A stretch of DNA of 64,000 nt, from NCBI RefSeq assembly GCF_021646545.1, contig NZ_JAKIRP010000020.1:1-64000 (forward strand), written 5' to 3'. The stretch comes from Chitinophaga filiformis (GTDB lineage: Bacteria; Bacteroidota; Bacteroidia; Chitinophagales; Chitinophagaceae). The notes below the pieces were generated by a model. It saw only the letters and a list, made by a program, of their open reading frames with translations, searched no databases and was not told the origin of the DNA. A program made the translations under genes and the position numbers. Numbering within the stretch: position 1 is the first letter of the stretch; every line of letters begins with the position of its first letter. Positions 1 through 8,766 of this stretch are shown piece by piece.

Positions 1-3000
1 CACAAGTCAGGACCGGAGGTGTGGCGATGGTCAGGTTTGGTTTATTGATATCCTGAGCTACAGTTACACTGTCCTTAGTAGAACAACCATTAGCTGTAGT
101 TGCTGTTACAAAGTACTTACCAGGTGCGGTAACGCTGATCGGATTCTGACCTGCTGTGCTACCTGTCCATGTGAAGGTGGTATTAGCCGTAGTAGATGAT
201 GCCGTTAAGTTGACGCTAGTCCTATCACAAGTCAGCACCTGTGGTGTAGCAATCGTCAGGTTTGGTTTATTGATATCCTGAGCTACAGTTACACTATCTA
301 TAGTTGAACAACCATTGGCAGTTGTTGCGGTCACATAGTACTTACCAGGTGCAGTCACACTGATCGGGTTCTGACCTGCTGTTCTACCTGTCCATGTGAA
401 GGTGGTATTAGCCGTAGTAGATGATGCCGTCAGGCTCACACTGGTTCTATCACAAGTCAATACCTGTGGTGTAGCGATGGTCAGGTTTGGTTTATTGATA
501 TCCTGAGCTACAATTACACTATCGATAGTAGAACAACCAATAGCTGTTGTTGCCGTCACATAGTATTTACCCGGTGCAGTCACACTGATCGGGTTCTGAC
601 CGGCTGTTCTACCAGCCCATGTGAACGTAGTATTAGCAGTAGTTGAAGATGCAGTTAAGTTTACACTTGTTACATTACAAGTCAATACCTGCGGCGTGGC
701 AATTGTCAGGTTCGGTTTAGCAATGTTCTGAGTCACCGTTACGCTGTCCTTAGTAGTACAACCATTTACAGCAGTAGCGATTACATAATACTTACCAGGT
801 GCATTTACACTCACTGAGCTCTGGCCGGTAGCAAAACCAGACCATGTTATTGTTGCATTAGCTGTCGAAGAAGAAGCCGTTAAATTTACTGAGGTATTCG
901 CACAAGTCAGCACCGCTGGCTGCGTTACCGTCAGATTTGGCTTATCTATACTTTGCTGTACCGTAACAGAAGCCGTACTTGTACAACCATTTACAGGATT
1001 TCTCACAGTCAATATATACGTTCCCGCTACACTTACTCCCGGGCGCTGCAATGCAGATGAGAAATTACCTGGGCCAGACCAACTATAATTCACACCTGGT
1101 GTAGCGGAATTACCAGTCAATACAACTACAGGAGACGCACAGGTCAGCGGACCGCTCACCTCAGCAGTTGCTCCCGGCGCGAAAATGTCCTGAATAACAG
1201 TCACGGTATCCCTTGCAGTACACCCTGTTGAGGCATTCGTAACAGTCAGTATATAATTACCGCCCATCGTTACCGCAGGTGTCTGCAAATTAGAAGTAAA
1301 CCCTGAAGGACCACTCCAGCTATAAGTTACACCATTTGTATTTGAACTACCCATCAGCGTCACGGAAGGAACAGCACATGTGACCGTGTCACTTACTGAT
1401 GCATTGGCAGTGAGCGTACCGGTCGGAGTACCAGTCACCTTCACATTATCTACATAGTAGAATTCATCGGTACCTGTAACCCTGGTCCTGATCACCAGCT
1501 GAAGACTGTTACCACTCAAACCAGCTACTGATATATAAGTATAGGTACTTGAATGGCCATTAATATCCGATTTCCGCTCTGCATACAACACCTCTGCCCC
1601 GCCATTCAATTTATAATAGAAACGAAGATAATCTGCGTACGTACCTGACTCATTCATCACAGCATCGCCTGTTACCGAACTTCTCGCATTAGCAGAGATA
1701 CCAACGCCTGTCTTTCCACTAATGTCAATCACGCCCGACGTCCATACACTTTCACTATTTGTACCCTGGCCACTGATTCTGAACTCATTGTTAGATACGG
1801 CAAAAGTGCTGCCGGAAGGATTCTGTACAGACCATGCCGTACTGCCATTATCTACAGTCGTTCCATTGTTCAGGGTAAAGTCCTCCAACCACAGCGTAGC
1901 AACGGTAGATCCCAGGCTGGTTACAGTAGCAGTCGCCGTATTCTTACAACCATTCGCAGGATCCGTCACTGTCAATATATAGTTACCTGCAACACTCACC
2001 ACAGGATGCTGCAATGCAGACGTAAACCCATTCGGACCAGTCCAGCCGTAAGTCACACCCGCCGTTTCAGAACTTGCAGACAAGGTAACGCTGGAAGCTG
2101 CACAACTCAGCGGACCACTTACACCTGCAGATGCTGTCGGTACCGCAGTATTCGCAATAACGGTGACAGTATCCTTCGCGGTACAACCCAAAGCATTAGT
2201 CACAGTCAATATATAATTACCCGCAGTGGTCACTGCAGGATTCTGCGCTGCTGATGTAAAGTTACCCGGACCACTCCAGCTGTAACTAACCCCGCTTGCA
2301 TTTGACGCGCCGGACAGGTTCACGGAAGTGGCAGCACAGGTAAGTGTATCAGACACCGCTGCTGTTGCAGTTATAGCAGAAGTTGATCTGTCAGCACCCG
2401 TCAGTTTCACATTGTCGAAATAGTATCGTTCAGTATTACTTGAGTTCCTTGCCCTGATGATCACCTGGATGCTACCACCGTTCAATGTGCCGGAAGCGAT
2501 GCTGATCCTGGCGGTACCACTGGTACTCGAACCAATGCCCGCCGCGTCATCAAATACCAGCACTTCATCACCGCCATTCAATTTGTAATATACCCTGATG
2601 TAGTCATCATCTTCAAATAGATCATTGCTTCCCGGCGTTTCACTCCGCAGGTCCGCCGTTATCACCACATCACTCTTACCGGAAATATCAATTACATCTG
2701 AACGCCATGTCGCTTCCGCAGCTGCGTTATAAGAAACTTTAAATTCACTGTTCTGTACCGAGATAGTACCTGCACCGCTGCTTTCCAGCGTCCAGGCTGT
2801 GCTACCATTATCTACAGTAGTACCATTCGCCAGAGTAAAGTCCTCCAGCCAGAAAGCAGCAGGACCGGAAGAGGTACCTCCGGATACCACCACAGATGCT
2901 GTAGCCGTACATCCATTCACAGGATTTGTAACTGTCAATGTATAGGTACCGGTAACGCTCACCACAGGACGCTGTAAGGCAGACGTAAACCCGTTAGGGC

Positions 3001-5800
3001 CCGTCCATCTATAGGTTACACCGGCAGTTTCAGAACTTCCGGATAAGGTAACGCTGGACACGCCACAACTCAACGGACCACTTACACCCGCTGATGCGAT
3101 CGGAGCCGTAATATTTGCAATAACGGTGACGGTAGCCGTCGCCGTACAACCCGTGGAAGGGTTCGTAACAGTTAGCGTATAGTTACCGGCAGTTGTTACC
3201 GCAGGATTTTGTACTGTTGAAGTAAAGTTACCCGGACCACTCCAGCTGTAACTAACCCCGCTTGCATTTGAAGCGCCGGACAAGGTTACTGAAGTCTTCG
3301 TACAGGTAAGCGTATCCGATACAGACGCCGTTGCAGTCAGGTCAGAATCGGGATCGGCCTTATCAGCGCCTGTTAGCTTCACATTATCGAAGTAGTATCG
3401 CTCAGTATTACTCGAATTCCTTGCCCTGATGATCACCTGGAGCGTAGTACCGTTCAATACAGGAGAAGCGATGCTGATCCTCGCAGTACCACTGGTACTG
3501 GATCCAATACCGGCCGCATCACTAAATACCAGCACCTCAGCGCCTCCATTCAATCTATAATATACCCTGATATAGTCATCTTCTTCAAACAGATCACTTC
3601 CCGGTGTTTCACTGCGCAGATCTGCAGTGATCACTACATCACTCTTACCGGAAATATCAATTACATCTGAGCTCCATTTCGCTTCCGCTGCTGCGTTATA
3701 AGAAACTTTAAACTCATTATTCTGTACGGAAATAGTACCAGCACCTGAACTTTCCAGCGTCCAGGCAGTGCTGCCATTATCAACAGTAGTACCATTCTCC
3801 AAAGCAAAATCCTCCAGCCAGAAAGCAGCAGGAGCAGAAGATGTACCTGCCGATACCACCACAGATGCTGATGCAGTACATCCGTTCACAGGATTTTTTA
3901 CGGTAACAGTATAAGTACCCGTTGCACTGACAGTCGGATTCTTCGAAGCACTGGTAAAGTTGTTAGGACCAGTCCAGCTATATGTCACATTAGGCACCGA
4001 AGAATTCGCATTCAGCGTCATGCTTGACATACAGGCCAATGCGCCTCCCGTTGCTGTAACATCCGGCGCCGCCTTATCTTCTGTTACCATCACAGGCACC
4101 GACACTGAACATCCTGAAGACAATGTAGCAGAAACGATATATTCCCCTCCAAAACCTACAACAGGATTCTGTACGGTCGACGTAAATCCGTTAGGCCCTG
4201 TCCAGGAATAAGAAGAAACAGTAGCACCTGGTGTTACAGTGATCTGTGCATTATTCGCACAGGTAACAGGACCACTCACTGCCGTCGTCAATGTTATAGC
4301 AGGGTCTACTGCTTTTACTTTTACATGATCGAAATAATAAAATTCATCAGAACCGGATGCCCTTGACTTCACAATAATCTGAAGACTTGAACCGCTTAAA
4401 CCGGCTACACTTACAGTGGAATTGGAACTGCTGTGATTATTGATAGCTGCTTTCTTCTCGGCAAACAATACCTCTGTGCCACCATTCAACTTATAGTAGA
4501 ACCTGATGTAGTCCATGTACGTGCCCGTCTCATTCATAGCAGCACCACTACTGACAGCACTCCTGGTATTAATAGATATACTTACATCCGTTTTACCGGT
4601 GATATTGATCGATTCCGATGTCCACACACCCTCACCACTGGTGCCGGTGCCACTGACTTTAAACTCATTGCCGGTTACGGAAAAGGTACTGCCTGAAGTC
4701 GTTTTAACCGACCATGCAGTAGTGCCATTATCAACATTTGTACCGTTGGACAATGTAAAATCTTCCACCCACGTATTTACAGCAGCCGCTGTACCCGACT
4801 TCACTTCCACCGACTTTGAGTTCACACACCCATTGGCCGGATTCTTTACCGTCACGGTATAAATACCCGCCGTACTGACCGTAGGATTCTGCGTCGTACT
4901 GGTATAACCACCCGGCCCCGTCCAGCTGTATTGCGCATTGCTCACCGAAGAGCTGGCATTCAACGTAACGTTGTTACCACAGGCTAATGTACCGCCCGTT
5001 GCAGAAAGATCCGGTACAGCTTTATTCTCAGTCACTGTCACAGTAGCAGAACCGGAACCAGATGAATTGGTTCCTGTAACGGTGTAAACACCCGCAGTGT
5101 TTACTGAAGGATTTTGCGATGTAGAGGTAAAATTATTAGGTCCGGTCCAACTGTAAGTGACATTTGTTGCACTGGAAGCTGCTGATAACGTAATAGATGA
5201 ATTGGCACATGTCAATACGCCGCCGTTGCCAGCACTTACTGAAACCGGAATAGTACCGGCGCAGGCGCCCTTCTCTTTAAACACGCGGTACTCTTCAATA
5301 TAATACTTGGATGTTTGAGAACCTCCGTTATTATAGTTGTAGATCTTTACCACCAGCTGTACAGTACTGCCATTTAACAAAGGAGATATAAAATCAATCG
5401 TACCGAAATTGCCAGTACGCTGATCAAGTAAAATCTCAGCCCCGCCATTTATTTTGTAATAGATCTTCACATACTCGGAACTGTTCATATCACCTTCAGA
5501 TGAGACCTTCACAGCTACCTGCCAATCAGTATAGCCTGTGGTAGAAAACACCTTGGAATACCAGATCCCCTCTCCTCCCAGTTCCTGCGCATGTAATCGT
5601 TTTGATTTTACCGCAAAATAACCCGTGCCGGAAACCTTTGATGCATCGAGGTACCAGCCCGTAGCAGAATTGTCGGCTGTCGTTCCATCTGACACCGGAA
5701 ATCTGGCAGTCACAATCGGACATTCGGGAGTCGCCCATACGGGACCGCCGATAAGTAATGATAAAAGAAGGCCTAGCCGCATGAGATGCGCGCGCGCCAT
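1..5800 (-). CDS. Large secreted modular repeat adhesin (5' part; runs off the left edge)
   Basis: An open frame runs from an ATG at 5800 to the window edge with no stop, giving about 1933 residues of an incomplete protein. The N-terminus has a signal peptide (MARAHLMRLGLLLSLLIGG...). The protein then alternates two modules. One is a beta-sandwich resembling a carbohydrate-binding jelly roll, about 155 residues, with five copies near 5270-5740, 4310-4800, 3350-3840, 2390-2860 and 1430-1900; its recurring motifs are FYYKLNGG and YYVDNVKV. The other is a 75-80 residue Ig/PKD/SprB-like module, with motifs SYSWSGP and YILTVTN followed by a conserved Cys. Towards the left edge the Ig-like modules become a near-identical 75-residue tandem array. 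Such proteins in Bacteroidota are usually exported by the type IX system through a C-terminal domain, which would lie outside this window. A role in adhesion or surface binding is inferred. The start is well supported by the signal peptide. Confidence 0.85.
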   Translation of the reverse strand, partial: MARAHLMRLGLLLSLLIGGPVWATPECPIVTARFPVSDGTTADNSATGWYLDASKVSGTGYFAVKSKRLHAQELGGEGIWYSKVFSTTGYTDWQVAVKVSSEGDMNSSEYVKIYYKINGGAEILLDQRTGNFGTIDFISPLLNGSTVQLVVKIYNYNNGGSQTSKYYIEEYRVFKEKGACAGTIPVSVSAGNGGVLTCANSSITLSAASSATNVTYSWTGPNNFTSTSQNPSVNTAGVYTVTGTNSSGSGSATVTVTENKAVPDLSATGGTLACGNNVTLNASSSVSNAQYSWTGPGGYTSTTQNPTVSTAGIYTVTVKNPANGCVNSKSVEVKSGTAAAVNTWVEDFTLSNGTNVDNGTTAWSVKTTSGSTFSVTGNEFKVSGTGTSGEGVWTSESINITGKTDVSISINTRSAVSSGAAMNETGTYMDYIRFYYKLNGGTEVLFAEKKAAINNHSSSNSTVSVAGLSGSSLQIIVKSRASGSDEFYYFDHVKVKAVDPAITLTTAVSGPVTCANNAQITVTPGATVSSYSWTGPNGFTSTVQNPVVGFGGEYIVSATLSSGCSVSVPVMVTEDKAAPDVTATGGALACMSSMTLNANSSVPNVTYSWTGPNNFTSASKNPTVSATGTYTVTVKNPVNGCTASASVVVSAGTSSAPAAFWLEDFALENGTTVDNGSTAWTLESSGAGTISVQNNEFKVSYNAAAEAKWSSDVIDISGKSDVVITADLRSETPGSDLFEEDDYIRVYYRLNGGAEVLVFSDAAGIGSSTSGTARISIASPVLNGTTLQVIIRARNSSNTERYYFDNVKLTGADKADPDSDLTATASVSDTLTCTKTSVTLSGASNASGVSYSWSGPGNFTSTVQNPAVTTAGNYTLTVTNPSTGCTATATVTVIANITAPIASAGVSGPLSCGVSSVTLSGSSETAGVTYRWTGPNGFTSALQRPVVSVTGTYTLTVTNPVNGCTATASVVVSGGTSSGPAAFWLEDFTLANGTTVDNGSTAWTLESSGAGTISVQNSEFKVSYNAAAEATWRSDVIDISGKSDVVITADLRSETPGSNDLFEDDDYIRVYYKLNGGDEVLVFDDAAGIGSSTSGTARISIASGTLNGGSIQVIIRARNSSNTERYYFDNVKLTGADRSTSAITATAAVSDTLTCAATSVNLSGASNASGVSYSWSGPGNFTSAAQNPAVTTAGNYILTVTNALGCTAKDTVTVIANTAVPTASAGVSGPLSCAASSVTLSASSETAGVTYGWTGPNGFTSALQHPVVSVAGNYILTVTDPANGCKNTATATVTSLGSTVATLWLEDFTLNNGTTVDNGSTAWSVQNPSGSTFAVSNNEFRISGQGTNSESVWTSGVIDISGKTGVGISANARSSVTGDAVMNESGTYADYLRFYYKLNGGAEVLYAERKSDINGHSSTYTYISVAGLSGNSLQLVIRTRVTGTDEFYYVDNVKVTGTPTGTLTANASVSDTVTCAVPSVTLMGSSNTNGVTYSWSGPSGFTSNLQTPAVTMGGNYILTVTNASTGCTARDTVTVIQDIFAPGATAEVSGPLTCASPVVVLTGNSATPGVNYSWSGPGNFSSALQRPGVSVAGTYILTVRNPVNGCTSTASVTVQQSIDKPNLTVTQPAVLTCANTSVNLTASSSTANATITWSGFATGQSSVSVNAPGKYYVIATAVNGCTTKDSVTVTQNIAKPNLTIATPQVLTCNVTSVNLTASSTTANTTFTWAGRTAGQNPISVTAPGKYYVTATTAIGCSTIDSVIVAQDINKPNLTIATPQVLTCDRTSVSLTASSTTANTTFTWTGRTAGQNPISVTAPGKYYVTATTANGCSTIDSVTVAQDINKPNLTIATPQVLTCDRTSVNLTASSTTANTTFTWTGSTAGQNPISVTAPGKYFVTATTANGCSTKDSVTVAQDINKPNLTIATPPVLTC
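6..1142 (-). repeat. Tandem 225-bp (75-residue) repeats inside the adhesin gene
   Basis: The same segment (for example gtcaggtttggtttattgat in two units) recurs with unit starts at 6, 231, 456 and 681, exactly 225 bp apart. A more diverged unit of 237 bp starts at 906. Units encode a Thr/Ser-rich Ig-like module containing KYYVTATTANGCST and DSVTVAQD. The exact multiple of three preserves the frame, and the high identity indicates recent expansion or homogenisation. The array continues beyond position 1, so the copy number is unknown. Confidence 0.9.
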
Positions 5801-6444
5801 AATAGGTAGAGTTTTCACTATAGGCTCTGTTTGTTTTAATTCAAGGGTATAGAATATTTAATAGAATACAGGTTTTCTGCTACTATTCAGTTCACATGCT
5901 ACAATTCCGTTCAAAATGTTACGTTGATTCATTCAGCGGCTGCTGTTATGCTCAATGTCACTGTTCCGTTCGATGTCACTATGCTAAATGGTTATGTTCT
6001 CCGGGACGCTACCGTTCTCTATAGAAACTATGTCTCTTAGCATCAAATGTCACTGTACTTAATAGTGCCGTTTTCTGAACACTATTGTTCTCTCTTAGAA
6101 ACTGTGTCTTTTAGTTTCAATGCTACTGTACTAATGGTGTTGTTATCTAAACGCTACTGTTCTCTCTTAGAAATTGTGTCTTTTAATGTCGAATCCGGAT
6201 GTAATATTAAATAATAATACTATAACAAGTATACTTAAATGTCACAATAACATTTATTTTTTATTTGTCTAAAACGTGGATTTATCAAGGTTTTTCGAGT
6301 GTATTGCTGCATTAATGAATTGATAGGCAATATAAGCGACGACACTAAATCTGTAAGTATGCAGTATTTTTTGCTTCACAAAAAAAGTCGCCTGTAGAGA
6401 AAAAAATACGGAATTCCGTAACGCACATATACCTCATAAATGAG
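5801..6444. repeat. Non-coding stretch with degenerate direct repeats of about 72 bp
   Basis: No convincing gene is present. Between about 5940 and 6190 a phrase of the type gctactgttctctcttagaa recurs at about 6009, 6082 and 6154, spaced 73 and 72 bp. Each copy is followed by a version of actgtgtcttttag and then of aatgctactgtacta. A more decayed copy precedes it near 5960. The area lies upstream of the adhesin start, so it could carry the adhesin promoter. No clear TTTG/TAnnTTTG pair was seen. Confidence 0.55.
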
Positions 6445-6472
6445 AAAGCCATCTCAAAAATGAGATGGCTTT
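6445..6472 (-). terminator. Hairpin terminator after the Ohr gene
   Basis: A perfect 12-bp stem (aaagccatctca / tgagatggcttt) encloses an AAAA loop. It lies 62 bp past the stop codon of the Ohr gene on the minus strand, and on that strand it is followed by TTCTCATTTATG. It shares its TCTCA...TGAGA core with hairpins at 8030 and 40122. Confidence 0.65.
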
Positions 6473-6533
6473 GATTCAACTTCACGGTTTGTCATATATT
6501 TATATGATACCTCACTCTATGAAACACTACGAT

Positions 6534-6980
6534 TTAGACCAGGTAGGTTTCCACGTTTATATTTCCATGAACGGCTTTAGAATATGGACATGTCTGATGT
6601 GCTGCTTCAACAAGTGCAGTTGCCACTTCAGTAGTCAGTCCCGGTAGATGCACATTAAGACGGGCCTGCAGAAAATATGCAACACCTACCAAACCGAGAT
6701 CCACCTCTGCATCAACATAAAAGTCCGTAGGCAAAGTAACTTTCGCTTTTGCTGCAGCTATTCCAATCGCTCCCATGAAACAGGCTGACCATCCTGCGGC
6801 AAATAGTTGCTCCGGATTAGTTCCCGGATCTGTACTTACCGGAGAAGACAAGCGAATATCCAAACGGCCATCTGAACTGCTTGCCCTGCCTTCTCTTCCG
6901 CCAGTCGTGTGAGTCTTACCTGTGTATATTACTTTCTCAATCCTGGGAGTGCTGATTACTCCATTGTTGTTGTTTTCCAT
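6534..6980 (-). CDS. ohr: Organic hydroperoxide resistance protein (Ohr/OsmC family)
   Basis: This 148-residue protein has the length and motifs of Ohr, a cytoplasmic thiol peroxidase that reduces organic and lipid hydroperoxides with lipoylated or small-thiol reductants. The peroxidatic Cys is in NPEQLFAAGWSACFMG (Cys67) and the resolving Cys in TCPYSKAVHGN (Cys131). The GGREGRASS segment near residue 28 carries the conserved active-site Arg, and Glu57 follows the NPEQ pattern. This arrangement distinguishes Ohr from the broader OsmC group. The gene stands alone, with a hairpin terminator 62 bp downstream and an 87-bp gap to the upstream DUF1223 gene on the same strand, so weak co-transcription is possible. 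Ohr genes are often controlled by OhrR or an extracytoplasmic-stress regulator; none is seen nearby. Confidence 0.93.
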   Translation of the reverse strand: MENNNNGVISTPRIEKVIYTGKTHTTGGREGRASSSDGRLDIRLSSPVSTDPGTNPEQLFAAGWSACFMGAIGIAAAKAKVTLPTDFYVDAEVDLGLVGVAYFLQARLNVHLPGLTTEVATALVEAAHQTCPYSKAVHGNINVETYLV

Positions 6981-7067
6981 GATCTGTTTTTTATGTTTGT
7001 TTTTCTTATGACTGTTTACTGTTATAACTATATTGATTGATCTGTTTCCTGAAATTCACCGGTTACA

Positions 7068-7904
7068 TTATTTAACCGCATCAGTTGATGCCTGAAATCC
7101 CGTTCTGGTAGCTGCGGTAATACGGCCATCTCCATTCTGCTGCACAAAACCTATCAACTCCCAGCCGTTTTCATTAAAGCCTTCCGGCAGCTTCATTTCA
7201 ACTTCTTTACTGCTGTTGGCGTCAACATATGCCAGCTGCCGTACTATCTGTACATGGGACAACTTTCTGCCTGTATTCTCACCAGCCTTAACATCACTGT
7301 GTGCTTCTTTCTGTACGAGGGCGAGCACCAGGGCTGCATCTTTGTGCTGACCGGATACATCATGTTCTATATATATTTTGCCTTGTCCAAGCTTTGCCCG
7401 AAGGCTTACACTGTCTTTAGATGCGGCGTCCAAACCATTAGCGATCGCTTTTACAATAGCACCTGCATTTGAACCAACAAACTCACCTTCGCCGTTGATC
7501 ACCACCTGCGGCGTATAAATAGTCGAGAGGCCCAACCATCCGGCATATTGTTGCTGTCGTTCTGAGTATCTGCGATCACTGAAGCGATCTCTCCAACCCT
7601 GGTGATCCCAGTAGTCGACGTGGAAGGCCAGGATATATATGTCTTTATTCTCATTGTCCTGCTGAATGCGTTCCATCAGCGCATCGGCCGGCGGACAGCT
7701 GGAGCATCCTTCCGAAGTGAACAGCTCAACAACGGCAAAACCTTTGCTATTCTTCGCTTTCTGTACATCTTTCATTATTCTTTCATTTGATATGCCCATA
7801 AATGCGGCCATTGCTACAAGCAGGCCTATTAAAGCTGTGCTGATGATTACTATGTTGACTGGTCTCATGTGTTTGAATTGATCGTTTGAATAATTGTTAA
7901 TCAC
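7068..7904 (-). CDS. DUF1223 thioredoxin-fold protein, membrane-anchored or exported
   Basis: This 278-residue protein has an N-terminal hydrophobic segment (residues about 15-37, VNIVIISTALIGLLVAMAAF) acting as a signal anchor, followed by the DUF1223 signature VVELFTSEGCSSCPPADALM. The Cys67-x-x-Cys70 pair sits where thioredoxin-fold proteins carry their redox site. FHVDYWDHQGWRDRFSD and TPQVVINGEGEFVGS are typical of the family. The function of DUF1223 is not established; a periplasmic thiol-redox role is inferred from the motif and the export signal. A second Met at residue 13 (7868) would start closer to the hydrophobic segment and is a reasonable alternative start. It sits next to the Ohr peroxidase, which fits a loose oxidative-stress theme. 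Confidence 0.85.
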   Translation of the reverse strand: MINNYSNDQFKHMRPVNIVIISTALIGLLVAMAAFMGISNERIMKDVQKAKNSKGFAVVELFTSEGCSSCPPADALMERIQQDNENKDIYILAFHVDYWDHQGWRDRFSDRRYSERQQQYAGWLGLSTIYTPQVVINGEGEFVGSNAGAIVKAIANGLDAASKDSVSLRAKLGQGKIYIEHDVSGQHKDAALVLALVQKEAHSDVKAGENTGRKLSHVQIVRQLAYVDANSSKEVEMKLPEGFNENGWELIGFVQQNGDGRITAATRTGFQASTDAVK

Positions 7905-8029
7905 AGTACAAATGGACGATTAATCCGGAACAACACATAGTGCTATGGCGCCTGTCGGACAAATAAGGTGGTGAACCGGACAACCGGCGTCGCCAATATT
8001 CGGGGGGACCAGATATTATCCAAATTGAT

Positions 8030-8055
8030 AAACCCTTCTCAAAATGAGAGGGTTT
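8030..8055. other. Hairpin between divergent genes
   Basis: An inverted repeat (aaacccttctca / tgagagggttt, with one bulged T) has an AAA loop. It lies in the 287-bp gap (7905-8191) between the divergent DUF1223 gene and the potassium operon, where no terminator is expected. The rest of the gap shows no gene. The hairpin core matches those at 6445 and 40122. Confidence 0.5.
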
Positions 8056-8191
8056 TCAGGGTGCGTTTCTTCCAGCCTGATGCTGCTCAGCAATTATAGT
8101 CCCTTATCGGTGGCGGTTTTTCAGCCAAACTGCCATTTCATGCCAGAACCGGGCATGCCATTCGCCTTTACTACCCCGTAAATTGATTTTT

Positions 8192-8551
8192 ATGAACCAA
8201 TATGAAGCCGCCGCCCAGATAGCGGATGAAATACCGGAAATACAAAAGGAAATAGTATGCGCGCCTGTTTTTGGCAGCGCATACCTCTCTGTAAAGGTAT
8301 TGGCTAACTATACCGCCAGAATGTTGCAACAGCATCAGCTGCGCCAGGTACAACGTTGTATGGTACTTGCAGAAAAGATCTACAACAGGGGTAACCAGCT
8401 GATGAAAACAGCCATCGAAAATGTTTTCATCTTTTCATTCTCCAGTTTCAGGATGTCCTGCAGTCGCCAGGAATGGCTGGAAATACAGCGGGTAATGCCG
8501 GCTGTGCTCTTTTCCCTCTACATCCAGCAGGTACTGAAGCCCGGCGTATAA
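8192..8551 (+). CDS. Small helical protein at the head of the kdp operon (function unknown)
   Basis: The protein has about 119 residues from the ATG at 8192 (MNQYEAAAQIADEIPEIQKE). A TTG three codons earlier (8183) would add only MIF and is less likely. The sequence looks all-helical and cytoplasmic, with no signal peptide or membrane span; features include LANYTARMLQQHQLRQVQRC and IENVFIFSFSSFR. From memory it resembles the short Bacteroidota family DUF7674, but this assignment is uncertain. It lies 25 bp before two micro-protein genes and kdpA on the same strand, so it is probably the first gene of the potassium operon. A regulatory or accessory role is inferred from position only. Confidence 0.7.
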   Translation: MNQYEAAAQIADEIPEIQKEIVCAPVFGSAYLSVKVLANYTARMLQQHQLRQVQRCMVLAEKIYNRGNQLMKTAIENVFIFSFSSFRMSCSRQEWLEIQRVMPAVLFSLYIQQVLKPGV

Positions 8552-8576
8552 TCTATCACTCAAAAAAAACTGACAT

Positions 8577-8660
8577 ATGCTGATCGCACTTTATCTGCTC
8601 ATTATGCTCATTTGCTTTTATCTCTTTTATAAATCAATAGATTTCTTCGAAAACATATAA
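8577..8660 (+). CDS. Putative 27-residue single-span membrane micro-protein before kdpF
   Basis: ATG at 8577 opens a 27-codon frame encoding MLIALYLLIMLICFYLFYKS followed by IDFFENI. It is almost entirely one hydrophobic helix with a short polar tail. It ends 8 bp before the kdpF start and begins 25 bp after the preceding gene, so it fits the operon spacing. It is not KdpF itself, which follows directly with its typical C-terminal pattern. The frame could be a second KdpF-like accessory peptide that packs against KdpA, or chance. The tight spacing and clean membrane-helix composition favour a real gene. Confidence 0.5.
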   Translation: MLIALYLLIMLICFYLFYKSIDFFENI

Positions 8661-8668
8661 TTGAATTT

Positions 8669-8749
8669 ATGATGACAATACTGTTGACAATATCCATCCT
8701 CGTATTCATTTACCTGGTGTATGTTCTCCTGAAACCTGAAAAATTCTGA
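8669..8749 (+). CDS. kdpF: KdpF, small membrane subunit of the potassium-transporting ATPase
   Basis: This 26-residue peptide (MMTILLTISILVFIYLVYVL then LKPEKF) matches KdpF: one membrane helix, an L-VY-L core and a short charged tail. KdpF is known to stabilise the KdpFABC complex in the inner membrane by binding at the lipid-facing side of KdpA. It precedes kdpA by 17 bp. Two adjacent ATG codons (8669 and 8672) could both serve as the start. Its small size means it is easily missed, but position and sequence make the call firm. Confidence 0.85.
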   Translation: MMTILLTISILVFIYLVYVLLKPEKF

Positions 8750-8766
8750 TCTCAAACCGATTAATA

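Noticed and set aside
5526..5852. Short frames overlapping the adhesin start on both strands
   Set aside because: They lie in the signal-peptide and first-module region of the adhesin and have no features of their own.
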